Positions 31,128-43,737 are shown, counted from the stretch's first letter. The stretch: DNA of 64,000 nucleotides from Charina bottae (GCA_023362775.1 JALMGJ010000006.1:11612501-11676500); one strand, 5' to 3'. Notes: generated by a model from the letters alone, not told the origin. Translations and numbers: made by a program.

Positions 31128-32482
31128 ATAATCATCAAAGCAAGCGCATCAGTGTTCAGAGGGAAGGAAAGAGCACGGTTGGTGATGGGGGAGAGAAGAT
31201 ATTAATAAAGGAAAGGTAAAAGAATAACCAATTTGGGAGATGAAGAGGCAGGCAATGGGCCAAAGAACTTCTTTTTAGAATTTTAATATAAATAGCCACG
31301 AATGGTTGCAATATTAGATCAGATCCATTCAGGGAGCCATGTCTGTCCCATGCTACCTTTTGTCCTCAGTGCTTAATTGCACTTCTAATCTGACCACTTA
31401 TTTTGTACCGTGTCCATCAGTGGATAGTGCTTGCCAAACTACCAAAAGGAAAAAAAGCCAATATGTAAATAAAAGTGCATGCATATCTAAACATCTCAGT
31501 CTGAGTCCTTCCCTCCTTTTCCCCTTGTCACAATGGGCAAGCAACTCAGAGAGGAGGGGGGGGAAATAATAGGCCAAAAATGGGCTACAGCCGACTACAA
31601 CATTTCAATTAGCAAAAGGGGAAGGCTTTCTTCCCGTACATTAACCCCCCCCCCCCGAAACAAGTGATTTCTCTAATTCCTGCCATCACTCAGACTGGCC
31701 TTGAATTACCGCCGGATAGGCCTCCCATGTGCTTGCAGATGAGAGGCTGTAATGGGGATCTGTTAATTAACTAGAAGCAAAGTTGCACGGTGGGGATCAA
31801 ACACTGGATGCGTCCTAAGACTCCCACCGAGAAGATGAAATGCGGCGCAAACTTTAAAGACTTCCCGTCATTAGCCAAGACCTTGGCTGCTCCTGGCCCA
31901 GGCTCCTCCTGTTCCGAGAACAATGAAGACAATGAGGGCAGAAATGAAATGGTGCAGCACGGGAACAAAGGAATTAGCTATTTACCCACCGAGTGTGAAA
32001 GAAAGAGCCAGGACAAGGATTGGCAGGGAGGGAGGGGAAAGAAGCTTGTTTTTCTGATGGATCCTGTCTACTTGTAATTAATTTATTGCTGCCAGGGACC
32101 TACACAGAGAGCATGCCCAAAAGCATTGTGTTGGCAGCAGGGTATTAATGCCATGGAACATCTACTGTTTACTCGCAGGCAGAAGAATAAAGATGCCGGG
32201 AGCCAGAATGACTTGGGGAGAGGGGAGCAAAGAGAATGGTACAAAGAAACAGGGAGCAGAGGAGCATTCTTTGGGTGTTGGGGAAGGGAATGGAAGAGAA
32301 GAGAAGCCCCCAAGTCTGCCAAGTTCTTTCCCTTGCAGAGATTAATTGCCACCTGGGAACATATATCCCTCCTTCCCTCAATGACCAAGTTTTCAAATAT
32401 AAAGGAATTCTTCCCCCCACCCCTCCATTATGGCAGTAGGACATGACGACTGGCCTTGAAATTTCAGCAGCAATGTCACCTC
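31128..32482. other. unique DNA with homopolymers and possible conserved patch
   Basis: A C run lies at 31644-31656. 31670-31990 and 32050-32230 are repeat-free and relatively rich in TAATTA motifs (for example CTGTTAATTAACTAG). The overlapping frames at 32083-32446 on both strands are unsupported. Confidence 0.4.
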
Positions 32483-32486
32483 ATAG

Positions 32487-32794
32487 CAGCCTTTCTCAAC
32501 CTTTTGAACCTGGAGGAACCCTTGAGGTATTTTCCAGGCCTCGGGGAGCCCCTGCACATTCAGGCTCAAAGATAGGCCAGAAGTTACAAAATTATTATAT
32601 CCGTTCCGGTGTAGGCCTGTAGAGATGCATTAACAGTGTTCTTAAACTAAAAATAAAGCATGAAACTTCCCTCTTGAATGTGAAGTTGCCCGAATTTTAA
32701 GTAATTTTTTAAATAAATCGTGATCTCCCAGGGAACCCCTAGAGACCTCTCGCGGAACCTCAGGGATCCATGGAACCCTGGTTGAGAAACCCTC
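32487..32794. mobile_element. hAT-type element remnant
   Basis: The ends CAGCCTTTCTCAACCTTTTG and CCTGGTTGAGAAACCCT are inverted repeats of the Charlie/hAT kind. Inside, GGAGGAACCCTTGAGG and CAGGGAACCCCTAGAGA mirror each other imperfectly. No transposase was seen. The flanking duplication is too worn to claim. Confidence 0.6.
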
Positions 32795-32805
32795 CCTATA
32801 AGAAA

Positions 32806-35800
32806 ATATAAGAGAATAAACCTCTTTTATGCACGTTTTGAATGACATGGACAGTTGTCCTGCCATTCCAGAGGCTGCCATCTTTCAAGGAATTGTCCAC
32901 ATTTCTTTTAAGCCACTCCCATGGTTTAGGTGTCCCTGATAATTGAATGAGAAAAAACGACATGCTCGCAGTGACATCGTGATGCAAACTTGTGCAGCTG
33001 CCTCCCAATGTCAGATGTCAGGATGAAAGTCATGGGGTTTGTGTTGTGAGGTCCTGATGAGGTCCTGATGCCCATTTTGTCATTTGTCCCTCTGTGGACG
33101 CCTCTGCCCCTGGAGGGGCAAGCAGGACAAATGATTACACTTGTATGATGACATCATCATGCAAATGCCACGACTCACATGCTTGTATCAAAAGCCTTTG
33201 CATGATATTATTGTGCGTATGTCGCCACCTTGGAGTTCTCGCTGTTCGTTACTGGGCACTTACAGTAGGTTACATTAAGTCAAGAAAAAGATCATTCTTC
33301 CATTGTGGACAGAAAGTCAGCCTTACAGCTCATGACATTATGACATGTGAATGTGAATCACTTCAGAGGTCTGCATCATGATACTCCTGCAGGGCAGAAT
33401 GGGAACTGCTATTAAACCTTTATGCTCTGTCCCCGTCCCTGATATTCAATGACGAACAGGCTCAATCCAAGGAGTCCCCGCAGGAATCCTACTTATTTAT
33501 GTAGTGAAACTTACTACAAGAAGACCATTATGGTGTTTGCCTGTTACAGGACATTCATTCTGCCATAAAAGGGACTGAGCAGAATTTAGTCAAGGCCACC
33601 TAATACCATGCCTTTTCTAAATCAGTCCTCATTCAATTTGATGAAACAGAACTTTTTTTTCCCCAACATTTGTTTTGAAGGAGAAGAGTATTTCAGAAAA
33701 GTTCTTACTGGCTGTGTGTGTTGCCCAAGAGTCTCATGTGTAGGAGTGTCCTGTCTTTTACTATTCAATCCTCTTTCCAGTGCTGGCCAACCTCTCTGGC
33801 TTGGCATGCTTCGATACAGCCCCAAGAGTAGACACACTAGAGGCTTTCTCGTGAGATTTTTTCACTATCACCACTAAGAGGGAGACTTGCCCTTGAGAAA
33901 TTTTTGGAGATGTTTCCTCTTCTTTCCCTGGAGAAGTGTAAAGGAATTGTCCTAGTGCTCTGGATCTGGGCTGCAATAATCCAGATGACCACTAGTACAC
34001 CTGCAGTGAGCTACTGAAAAATGTAATTCTTTGCTAACATTGAGTGGTCTTCTGGATTTTTGTAGACCAGATCCATTAGCCTGGAATCACCCATCCATTC
34101 TCTGGGGCCAATTCTAGGGCTGTCAAACATTGTAGATCTTGCAGATCAGATACGGAATTTATTATTTCCAGCTCCATTGGAGTTGCTGACTGATAAGTGG
34201 AGTTGCAGGCAAAACAAGCCAAAATATTAACACTAAAATTTCAAAGCCTGAACTTCAGATGAAAAATGCCATCTGGCAAGGGGTCGGCAAACCTCTCAGG
34301 CTTTTGCAGGAATACCCAGCCATTCCGTTCATATTAAAAATTCACCGACGATCTCACAGTTGCTAAATCTCATGAGATACTGGTGATATCCCTGGGAGAA
34401 CTTATAAGATCTCATAAGCTCTTTTGCGAAAATTTCCTGCAAGATTTTGTGCGATTTTGGCTTTCTCATGAAAGATATTGGAAGACTTCATGTACTATCA
34501 AGATTACACACAACATAGCCCAATAATGCTAAATGTTGGCAAACTCCTGAGACGTTGCCTGTATTTTGGTCCTGGGGCAGGTTTGGAGCGGACAAATGGA
34601 GCCAACACACATCAGTGATCTGCCAGGAACCTTTGCCCTTTCCAGACAAAGAAGTCAAGCAATTACCAAGACCAAATTTCCAATTCACCACAATGGACGG
34701 GAAGAATCTTTGCCCAGTACTTGGGTGATATTGGGTAGATACTGTACATGACTGATGTTCCTCTCCTGTTCAAAAGCAGCACTACTGGTGAGCAAATCTA
34801 GGTGACAGCAGCTGGCAGCATTATTGTTTTTAGAGTCCCCAAGGAGAGATGGCCAGAAGAATGCCAGATGTAGACCTCCCAGCAGCAGGAACACAACTTG
34901 GACGGGCATCACCCTTGAGAGGTCCTGCGGGGGCATCAGCTTCAGCATCTGGATGCTGATGTGAGCCTCTGATGGCTTACCCCCCAGCGATCATGCCCCC
35001 ATGGCCCTGTGCCTGCTTGCTAATCTCTAGTTTCATCACAGCCGGTATCCAAGTTTTGTTTGGCTCCAAGAAAGGAGCAACGTTACAACGGCACTATGAT
35101 ATTCATGAAGCTTTGGGGAAAAGCCAGCTAGGCATAAATTAGGCTGATTCCAATTCCACTGCCTTCGTGCCATTGCCAGCTGCTGCCCCCTGCTGCCTCC
35201 CTGAATGAGATGCCTGTTTTCAGTGATGACAGGATTGGAGAAAAGAGCAGTGGCGGGAAGAGTTAACAGCCAAGGCTCCCCACGGAGTGTGCAAAGAATC
35301 CTTGCAGACCCAGAGCTGGCACATGGAAGAGTAAGTGACAGCAGCATATGCAGCCACTACCCTAATCCTATGTGCCCCAAAGTACATCTGAGTATTTCCC
35401 TATATTGCCTAGGAAAACAGCAACAATGTTGGTTAAAGGCACTGCCGTCTTCAGAGAGCCTTTTCCAAGTTGCTTCTTACTAGAAGCTCTCTTATCCCTG
35501 CTCTGCCAGACTATTTCCAGATCAACCATAGCAAAACCTTCTTGTCGTCCCTTACAGGGCAAGTTCCAGGCTGCAATTTAGCTGAAAGGCATCCTCGTCT
35601 TGCTTCACCCCCACTTTGGAAGAAGAATGTCCAAAAGTCCAAATTACAGCCTTTACTTGTGTGATTATTATTTAATAAGTTACTCCAATCCAAAACCACA
35701 TCTAAGCAGAAGAAGACAAGATTCTTTTGTACTTGTATGCTGATCAGGCCATCAGTTAGAAATTGCCTGGATTAGCAGTTTTTACAGTACAGTCGAACGT

Positions 35801-36020
35801 GAGCCATAACAGAAGTCACTAACAGAAGATGCTTTCTAGGAAACTACCAGTTCTAATAGGCAACTGAAGCAAACATTTGGGAGAGAAAAAAGGCTATGAG
35901 TTAGCACTGCAGCGAGCACCCCATGGGCTACATCCAGATGTAGGTAACCCTCCCCATGCTAACAGAACGTGCCAGAGTGGGCAGACCAAGAATAATTAAC
36001 CTCTGGATTCAGGACTACAC
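32806..36020. other. long unique stretch, no gene seen
   Basis: No complete repeat was recognised. A cluster of TGCAT/GACATCAT words lies at about 33000-33350 (see findings). AGGGGTCGGCAAACCTCTC at 34284 resembles one hAT terminus without a partner. Frames up to about 105 codons (32126, 35036, 35205) lack domains. Confidence 0.45.
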
Positions 36021-36023
36021 AGT

Positions 36024-36240
36024 GTCCTAATGGCCACTAACCCGGATGGCTTTAAAAGGAGACTGGATAAATTCAAGGAGGGGAGGTCTATCTAGGGCTA
36101 TCAGCCTCAAAACTTTGATGCTACCACCTGGTTGGGGGCAGTATGCCATCAAATACCGGTTGGAGGGGACCAACGGTGAGAAGGCTATGTCTCCATTTCC
36201 TGCTTCTGAATATCAGAGGCAACTGGTTGGTCATTTTGAA
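36024..36240 (+). mobile_element. CR1 LINE fragment
   Basis: GATGGCTTTAAAAGGAGACTGGATAAATTCAAGGAG, continuing GGGGGCAGTATGCCATCAAATACC, is the diverged 3'-proximal part of chicken-type CR1 elements. It ends abruptly at the LTR-like unit that begins at 36241. Confidence 0.65.
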
Positions 36241-36515
36241 TGTCAGCCTTACAAGGTAGACCAGACAGGAAACACGACCAGATGAGCTAATTCTAGTTTA
36301 TTGTAAAGCTACATTAACAGAATCTTGCAAGTCTGAAAGTGCAATTCTCCCCCCCCCCCGTCTCCTTTACAGCCTGAGAAACTAGGGAGGGTCCCTTCTG
36401 AGCCTCTTGCCCTGCCCACTATCCAGCTGCGGGCTATGCTGTCTCCTATCTGACCATTCCCTAGGCACCCATCTCTTGGCCCTGTCTCCCAAGGTCTTTC
36501 CCACATAACAATACA
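36241..36515 (-). mobile_element. solo LTR-like unit
   Basis: On the minus strand it runs TGTATTGTTATGTGGGAAAG ... AATAAACTAGAATTAGCTCA ... CTTGTAAGGCTGACA, so TG...CA ends with a polyadenylation signal about 75 bp before the end. The flanks TTGAA and CTGAG match at only 3 of 5. It is the single-unit form of the palindromes at 27.5 and 60.5 kb. A C run interrupts it near 36350. Confidence 0.6.
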
Positions 36516-36845
36516 CTGAGAATCAAAATTTGGGACTTAACTAGCCCTTCATAGGATCCAACAGGGATATTCATGTTCTTCAGGGAAGGGGTCTTTTTCA
36601 GCACTTTAAATTTCTGCAAGGCTTAAAGCATCAATTTCATCTCTTAAATGTCCTCCAAAAACAGAACCAAAAAGTTGACCCCCACCCATACAGGTGATGG
36701 CATAACAGTAACTTCATTAGTCACCTTTCCTACAGCTATGAGATTCAATTTCTCAACAAGTTGTCCATCCCTGAACAGGAGTAGTGTTGGTAGTAGTAGA
36801 AATAGTAATACTAATGAGAAAAAGATTCTGGTTATAACTAATATA
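36516..36845. other. unique DNA
   Basis: A short TAGTAGTAGAAATAGTAATAC tract lies near 36788-36812. Nothing else was recognised. Confidence 0.4.
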
Positions 36846-37200
36846 AGAGCCAGTTTGGTCTAGTGGTTAAGGTGCTGGGCTAGAAACCAGGAGACTGAGA
36901 GTTCTAGCCCCGCCTTAGGCATGAAAGCCAGCTGGGTAACCTTGGGCCAGTCACTCTCTCTCAGTCCTAGGAAGGAGCCAATGGGAAACCAGGAGACTGT
37001 GAGTTCTAGTCCCGCTTGAGGCACGAAAGCTGGCTGGGTGACCTTGGGCCAGTCACTCTCTCTCAGCCCAACTCACCTCACAGGGTTATTGTTGTGGGGA
37101 AAATAGGAGGAGGAAGGAGTATTAGGTATGTTCGTTGCCTTGAGTTATTTATAAAAATAATAAAGGTGGGATAAAAATTAATTAATTAAATAAAATAAAA
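36846..37200 (+). mobile_element. dimeric tRNA-derived SINE
   Basis: Unit 1 starts AGAGCCAGTTTGGTCTAGTG and runs through CTCAGTCCTAGGAAGGAGCC. Then, without a second tRNA head, the body restarts at AAACCAGGAGACTGTGAG and runs to the usual tail (ATTTATAAAAATAATAAAGG, AATTAATTAAATAAAATAAA). There are two B-box-like GAGTTCTAG motifs. The same fused arrangement occurs at 61.3 kb. Confidence 0.85.
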
Positions 37201-37473
37201 TAAATAATCAAGAATACATGTAAATGTTCTATAATTAATAAAGATCTCAACTTGAGTTTAGCTCCTCCAGATTACATGAACACATCAGAACCACAGAGAT
37301 GTGGTTTGCCACTGTCTTCTTTCACAATGTTCCCCCCCTCCAATTTCCCATTCTAGAGCCTTAGGATACTGAGTGGTCTCCCATCCAGATTCTAACTATG
37401 ACCCTGCTTAGATTTGTTTTCAAGATCACCCAAGTCAACTAAGTGCTCCCACCCACTGGGCACCATAATTAAC

Positions 37474-37560
37474 AATTATTTATTTATTTTTATTTATTTA
37501 TCAAATTCCGTCACCACCCATCTCCCCCAAAAGAGGGACTCTGGGTGGTTTACAATTATA
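37474..37560 (-). mobile_element. L3-like LINE 3' tail
   Basis: TTATTTATTTTTATTTATTTA then CACCACCCATCTCCCCCAAA and GGGACTCTGGGTGG, the complement of the family 3' end. Confidence 0.78.
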
Positions 37561-40247
37561 CCAAATGCTCTCTTCCAAAATTAGGAATCTTTTCTTCCCA
37601 AGTGGAAGAGGCTTCTGCTTTTCTTCCTCATTCTCAGGTTGCAACTGCCATATGTACCTTGGCAGCACTTTCCAGTTCTTCCTATTCGTTCATGCCTTTT
37701 TAACCCCAGCCGCTCACTTCCCTGTCCAAGTGGATGCCGGCACATCGCTTTCCACGCACAATGAATAAAGCTCAGCAGAAAAGGGGGACTTGCCTTGATG
37801 TTGACCATTATCACATCAAGATTTCTGTTTTGCACTGTTCCTTGAAAGGGCATGCAGGCTCTTTCCCAAACTCTTTGTGATGGCCAAGATGTTGACTTGT
37901 GGGCTTAACCATTGGCAATACCTTTTACGCACCTCAACATCAGCCATTTAAGGCCAAAACTGCATATGAGCTTCAAAATCCAAACAGCCAGATTTTAATG
38001 TGCAGCAGGTACACAACGGTTAACCCTTAAAGTCGCTGAGGTTGAGAAACACTGGTGTTCTCCTGCCCACTTTTCTATCTTGGTTCCACCCACTTTTTGG
38101 TATGCCTCACCTTCTTACCTGGTTATCAGCTGCAAAAAGTGGCCTCTCCTTGCTCTAAATCTAATCTCTTATCTTTGCTTCCTAGACCTCTAGTATCTTT
38201 GCACTTGAAGGGACACTTCTGATGCTTTCACTACAGAGGCAGGTGACAGGGGCCCAGCACCCTCTCATTTCCTTTGCTGGCCTCCTTGGCGACTATCGTT
38301 AAAGGCTATAGAATTAAGTGATCTGGCTCAAATTGGAAGGAGTTGAGAGGATAAAGCTTCTGGGACTTGGGCCTTCTCTCCCACCCACTCACTCACTTAC
38401 CGGGCTCCAAATTTGAGTACTGCAATTTTTTTAAACTACAGATTCTGCCTTATCTCCAGGCATTGGGAAAGAAGAATTTGTGAACCTCTCCAGGATAACT
38501 GTTTCAATTGTTGGATTGCTTTTGGCAATTTGTTTTATGTTCTATTTTATAATTTTATGACCTGCTCTTGAGTGGGAGTGCCAGCCCTTCAAGACTTATT
38601 GTCAGGTAACTGAACTCTGGAGGACCCATTCCTTCATTCAGTGAATCCATCCTGCCCGAAACAGTATGGCAATAGACATATCCCTTTCTCTTTCTCTTAC
38701 AAAGGTGATATCTCAAGGTATTTCCATTAGCGATTGTCATCTTTCTCAACAAAGCCCACCAGGCTTTTTTCAAGGGCCGCTCCAAACAATAATGGCAGCG
38801 AGGCTGTTCTGTCTAATTACCCGAAGACAGAGATGCGAAAGAGGAATTAATGACAGTTGACAAGTGCAATTAATAATTATAGCAGAGCTGGGAGTCGTGA
38901 AGCAGACAGACGACAATAACAGGGTAACCGTACATGACAGCTCTTATCTATTCTTTAACTGCTTCTCTCTCCTTCTCATTCTTCAATCAAAGCTGAGGCC
39001 CACACAAGAAATACCGACAGCGGGGGGGGGGGGGGGGGGGGGGCTGAGGGGTACAGAAGATGTAAACCCATCACTGAGGTCGAAGAGATCCATTCCTGAA
39101 GGCCCCAACCCCTTCCTCCTTAAAGAGGATGACCAACATCCCAAGTACCAGAGGGTTCCTTAGTGCTGATATTCTCACTGGTTCTTCCTATCAGGTGTTT
39201 GTAATGCTGCTTAAAATTCAGGCTGGAAGAGGAAGAAGACAGGAAAGGCAGAAACAGCAGATCTGGAGTTAAAATGGTATTTCCATATCAAAGGCCAGGC
39301 AGTTGGCTCAGAATGGTAATTAAAGTACCCAGATTTCATCTCCTTGGTCAGCTCATGAAAGAAGAGATAGGGAGGGGGAGAGAAATTAGAAGAGAAAGAT
39401 TCCCCCCCCCCCTACTCGCTCTCCTCTTTCGTCTCTAATAGAGCACGCTGTGAATTAAATGAAAGTTGGGTAAAAAGATAATCCAGTACTTTGGTTTTGA
39501 GGTCGAATAGCATCTACAATGCCTTGTTTATTTATTTTTTTCTTAAATGCCTGTGTTCAGATGTTAATTTCACGTGAAGGAATGATGTGAATGTTGTATT
39601 TGTAAAGGTTGATCTTCAGGACCTTCTTAGCCATGTTTGAGATCAGACAAGAAAACTTCCGTGTCATTTTTCTGCACCAGCTCTGCCTATGGGAATATGT
39701 GCTGGAGAATCGCTTATACGCAGTTTATAGTGGGAAATCGACTGAGCTTTTGATCAATTCAATTGGGGAGCTGCCCCAAGCTTAATATTTTTTCAGTCAG
39801 TTCCTTGAGATACTCATCTTCCCTATTTCCTCACTGTGAGAGAGTCCCTGAACTTGGGCCAATGGATTCACCTACATAGCATGCTCTGGAGTCCTGATTT
39901 TTTTTTTTAAAGCATACATTCCAAGGCTTTTAGTGCAATGTTTGCTTTTTCTCTAATCTTGGGGTGACAAATTGAGACACACTTTCAGTTCTTGTGAGAT
40001 TTGCATACTTGTTCTCTGAAAAAGAAGGGGGTGGGGGAAGTCCCCCTGTTGAATATGCAAATACCATAATGAAAAACCACGCTGGTGACAATTTGTCCCT
40101 GTGGTCCTTTAATGAGAACCTGATCCTTTTCAAGTTATTAATTCTGAGTAGTTTGAAAGGGCAGAATATCACTCAATGTTCTACGCAAGCTGGCTAAGCC
40201 CACACAACATGACAGATGAGGCTAAAATGGGAACTTTGTAATTCCAC
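37561..40247. other. unique DNA with a G tract and possible conserved patch
   Basis: GAGGTTGAGAAACACTGG at 38038-38055 is an isolated right end of the small hAT MITE family. 38690-38960 is repeat-free with CTAATTACCCGAAGAC and GCAATTAATAATTA (see findings). A 22-G run lies at 39022-39043. No gene was recognised. Confidence 0.45.
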
Positions 40248-40322
40248 ATTTATTTATTTATTTTTATTTATTTGTTATTTCAATTTATTCCCCGCCCATC
40301 TCCCATGCAAGGGACTCTGGGT
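40248..40322 (-). mobile_element. L3-like LINE 3' tail
   Basis: CAATTTATTCCCCGCCCATC and CATGCAAGGGACTCTGGG, nearly identical to the end of the 6.5-kb LINE. A short GGAATCTA reiteration follows at 40323-40365. Confidence 0.8.
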
Positions 40323-41649
40323 AGGAATCTAGGAATCTATAGGAATCTAGGAATCTATTGGAATCTAGCCCCGCTTTTAACATGTTGTGTGAACCAGGCC
40401 AACCTGCTACGCCATCTTAAGATTCACTGATTTGGAAACAGCATGCTGTGTGAACACAGTAAGTGTGTTTTGTTAATCTGGGTTTACAGTTCAGCATGTT
40501 GTGTGAATTTAGCCAGCAGGGATTGGTACAAACAAACAGGACATGCCACAGGATTGTTTCCTCAAATAGAATGTCAAATTTCAGAATCTGAAACATTAGT
40601 CCTGGATCCTAATTGAAAATTTTTAGCATTTCAGATTTCAAATATGCAAAATTCCAATGCAATGTCTAGTTAAGAAAAGCAAGCCCTTTGTTTCAATGTG
40701 CTGCTTCTGCTTTTTGGTTTTACGTTCAACATTTTTCTGAAGACCGAGATACTGGAACATCCTATTCAAAACATACTTCCATAATGGAATTAACGGCTAG
40801 TTAAATGGCCATCATAAAAGTCATTATATCAACATGAAAAGTAAAAAAATAACCTTCAGAATCTCTTGAATTATTATGATTATTACTATCTAACAGTGTA
40901 AGAACATGGGTATTTCTACTAAATAAGTGGTTATAGTTTAACTAAGCAGTGACTTGACAGCCAATCAAAATTAGACCTCCTTCCTGTCTAATATGGGACA
41001 ACATTTCTTTCTCAAAAACCATTTTAGGTCATTATTCCAGGAAGTTATTAGGCTGGAAAAAAGCTTCTAGGGAAATGCTGCTGTTCACAAACCTTTTACA
41101 CCAGAAATAATACTTGAATTATTTCTGCCTTGCATGCAGTCTTGAGGCCTCAATAATAAAAATGATTGTTGTTGTTGTTGTTGTTGTTGTTGGAGTTCCT
41201 ACACAAAAGGCAACATTCTTTGCTGTTGAGTAATAAAATAGTTCAAAGATGAAAAGAACCTCAACACTAAATAGAGAAATTGTTAATCAAGTTACCAGAG
41301 TGAAAATGAGAGTGCATTGTTCTGAGCTGGGAAAAAAAGATCTTAATTCTCCTTTTCCCCCCTCTTTCTCTCTCTCCTTTTGCCTCTGTTCTTCTTTCCC
41401 ACCAAGGATCCTTAATTCCTTTTACTTCCATGCTTTAACCATGTGGTGAGGTCTCTAAGTGATCATGGCATAGTATCATTGGCATCACCCCCAGGCTGTA
41501 TACCTTCTGTATCTCTATATACTAATACACATATTTGTGTGACCGCCTCTCTCTAAGGACATCTGACCCTTGCTCTAACGGTGGGCACATTTTGATTTTC
41601 CTCCTTGAAATAGTGCCACATGATCAGACCTGATGACATGCTTTTTCAC
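40323..41649. other. unique DNA with a (TTG)n array
   Basis: A TTG array of about 9 units lies at 41164-41191. Otherwise AT-rich with no recognised gene. Confidence 0.45.
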
Positions 41650-41965
41650 TAGCAGTGCTGTTGTTTGGAATGATCCTCCTCCCTTACCCCAATGTTCAGT
41701 TGGCCCCAACTCTGCTGGCCTTTAGGGTTGGACTAGAAGACCACCAAGATCCCTTCCAACCCTATGATTCTATGGCTCTTCACCTGAGCACTAGAGCTGG
41801 GATGAGTAAGTTCTCATCAGGAAAGGTATCAATGTGAGCCAATTTGCCTATTATGGATTATTATTGTTGATTGTTGTTTTTATCTTGGATGTTTCTTGTA
41901 AGCTGCCCAGAGTTGCATTGTTTGTATTGGGCACCTATATAAATCCTATAAATAATCAAATAAAT
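41650..41965 (+). mobile_element. mosaic of L3-like coding remnant, CR1 3' end and L3 tail
   Basis: 41655-41722 reads LPYPNVQLAPTLLAFR, close to the L3-like C-terminal PEVRLAPSLLAFR. It passes directly into AGGGTTGGACTAGAAGACCA ... CCTTCCAACCCTATGATTC (41724-41775), the CR1 3' end. 41880-41960 then gives CTTGTAAGCTGCCCAGAG with an AATAAATCAAATAAAT tail. Three LINE parts are joined in one orientation. Confidence 0.6.
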
Positions 41966-43640
41966 CCCATGCACTGAAGATGGACTCCCAAAAGAAAGAA
42001 GAATAAGTGGCTAGGAATCCACATTTATTACCTTTTCTCTTGCCAGCGCACATGTGTTTGGGGATGGAAACAAGAGAAGCCATCTGACCAAAGAGTAAGG
42101 TAATGTGATCGTGTGGAGATCTTTTCATGAGATCCTTTCATGAGACCTTTTCATGAAAAAATATGAAAAAAGGAGTTTTTATCTTCACCAATCCACTTAA
42201 AATATCTTGAACCTGCTGTACATCCTGGAACATTGGAAGAGTATATTCTTGGCTAGGCAAGGCCATTTGTCTAAATTCAATCTACTATCACCTAACACCC
42301 TATTGCTGAGAAGAGCGAGGAGGGAGTGGGCTAACTACAGGTCCTGAGTCCCAATTTCTGGATTCAAAAGAAATCCATACAGAAAATGTCAATAATTTCC
42401 ATTTCCATCCTTTCTGCTCAAAACAAGGATCCCCATTCATTCAGAGATAATGTAAAACATGATTGAAAAAGAAAACAAAAGGAAGCATTAACAATGTAGC
42501 TAAGTGGTTCACATCTTCAAATTTATGTAGAATGGACAAATTAACCTCAGGCAAAAGTTCTTCAGCTCAAAAGATTTGCGGTCTGATTGTGCAGAAGCTT
42601 CTGCGGTGACAGTTTGGGACTCTCTATTATGTTATATTAGATTAGCTAAACAGCAGCAGTGGGATTAAACGGCCAGTGCTTTCCCTGTCTGGCCGTTTGG
42701 GATCTTGCTCTTAGCTGACTACTACTCAAGGACCATCAAAGAATTTGTCATAATCTTTTCAATGACCATGTTTGCTTTCTCCCCAGCTCCCTAATACACT
42801 ACCCACAAATAACTCCATAGAAAGCCTAAAGCTACAATCTGTTTCAAAATTCACCCTTGCAAGTGCAGTTGTTTACTATGGGGACATTAATGGTGAAAGC
42901 CTTGTTTTTACATAGATTGCAATGAATTGTCCTTACTACAAGGTCAGCTAATCTAGCTTCAAACCACTGTACCTTCCTATTCTATTTACTGGAAAGGAAG
43001 ATTGAAGATCACCCAGCTCAAAGGAAGATAACACAAAACAAATGATCTACTTCCATTATATTCTCAGCAATTCTAAGGTGACCCTCCCATTTTGAAAGTA
43101 AGTTCTTTAGGAAGAAAAACAAGTCTGTCTTTCCAGGACATTCAGTGCTTCATTTTGGTTGGTGATGGCCATCCAAAAACTCTTTTTTAGTCTCTTTTTT
43201 CCCCATCTTTGGCAGGGCTGGTATTGTTGGAAACTCGAGTTTCTGAGAATGCTAAGTCATGTGATCCAATCTTACCACCTAAGTTGTATTAATGAGCTTC
43301 TTCAAAATCCCTACCCTGTTGTCATATGCACAGATTTTACCACTGAGATTTCTTGATTGCTGAGGTAACATTTGAAGAGGAGAGCAAAGGGACTCATTGA
43401 CTTGCATACTTATCTCTTGATTTCATGATTGCCTGGCTGTTACAGAAATCTAGCCCAGGCATGGACTTGAAGCCCAACAGATCTGGAAGACAATAATTTA
43501 GGAAAGCACAACTTCCATGGAAAATGCACTCATAAATAATGGGAGTCACATGAAATGTTTGCTGTCATGAGTATGTTTTCAGAGACCAAGTGGCTGTTAA
43601 ATCTTGGCATTCACTAACTTCTTATATTTATATTAATATC
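41966..43640. other. unique DNA, no gene seen
   Basis: No repeat family was recognised. A short local reiteration of CATGAGA/TTTTCATGA lies at 42120-42160. Confidence 0.45.

Positions 43641-43737
<97 letters not shown>
43641..43737. repeat. compound (GATA)n-(GACA)n array
   Basis: About 11 GATA units are followed directly by about 13 GACA units with a single clean switch. GATA and GACA are the units of the Bkm satellite first described in snakes. Confidence 0.97.

Noticed and set aside
32083..32446. Overlapping frames of about 100 codons on both strands
   Set aside because: Open frames on both strands at once with purine-rich composition point to chance.
34284..34310. Full hAT element starting GGGGTCGGCAAACC
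   Set aside because: Only one terminus-like motif is visible, with no inverted partner or duplication within 1 kb.
36241..36515. Confirmed 5-bp target duplication for the solo LTR-like unit
   Set aside because: TTGAA and CTGAG agree at only 3 of 5 positions, so I do not claim it.
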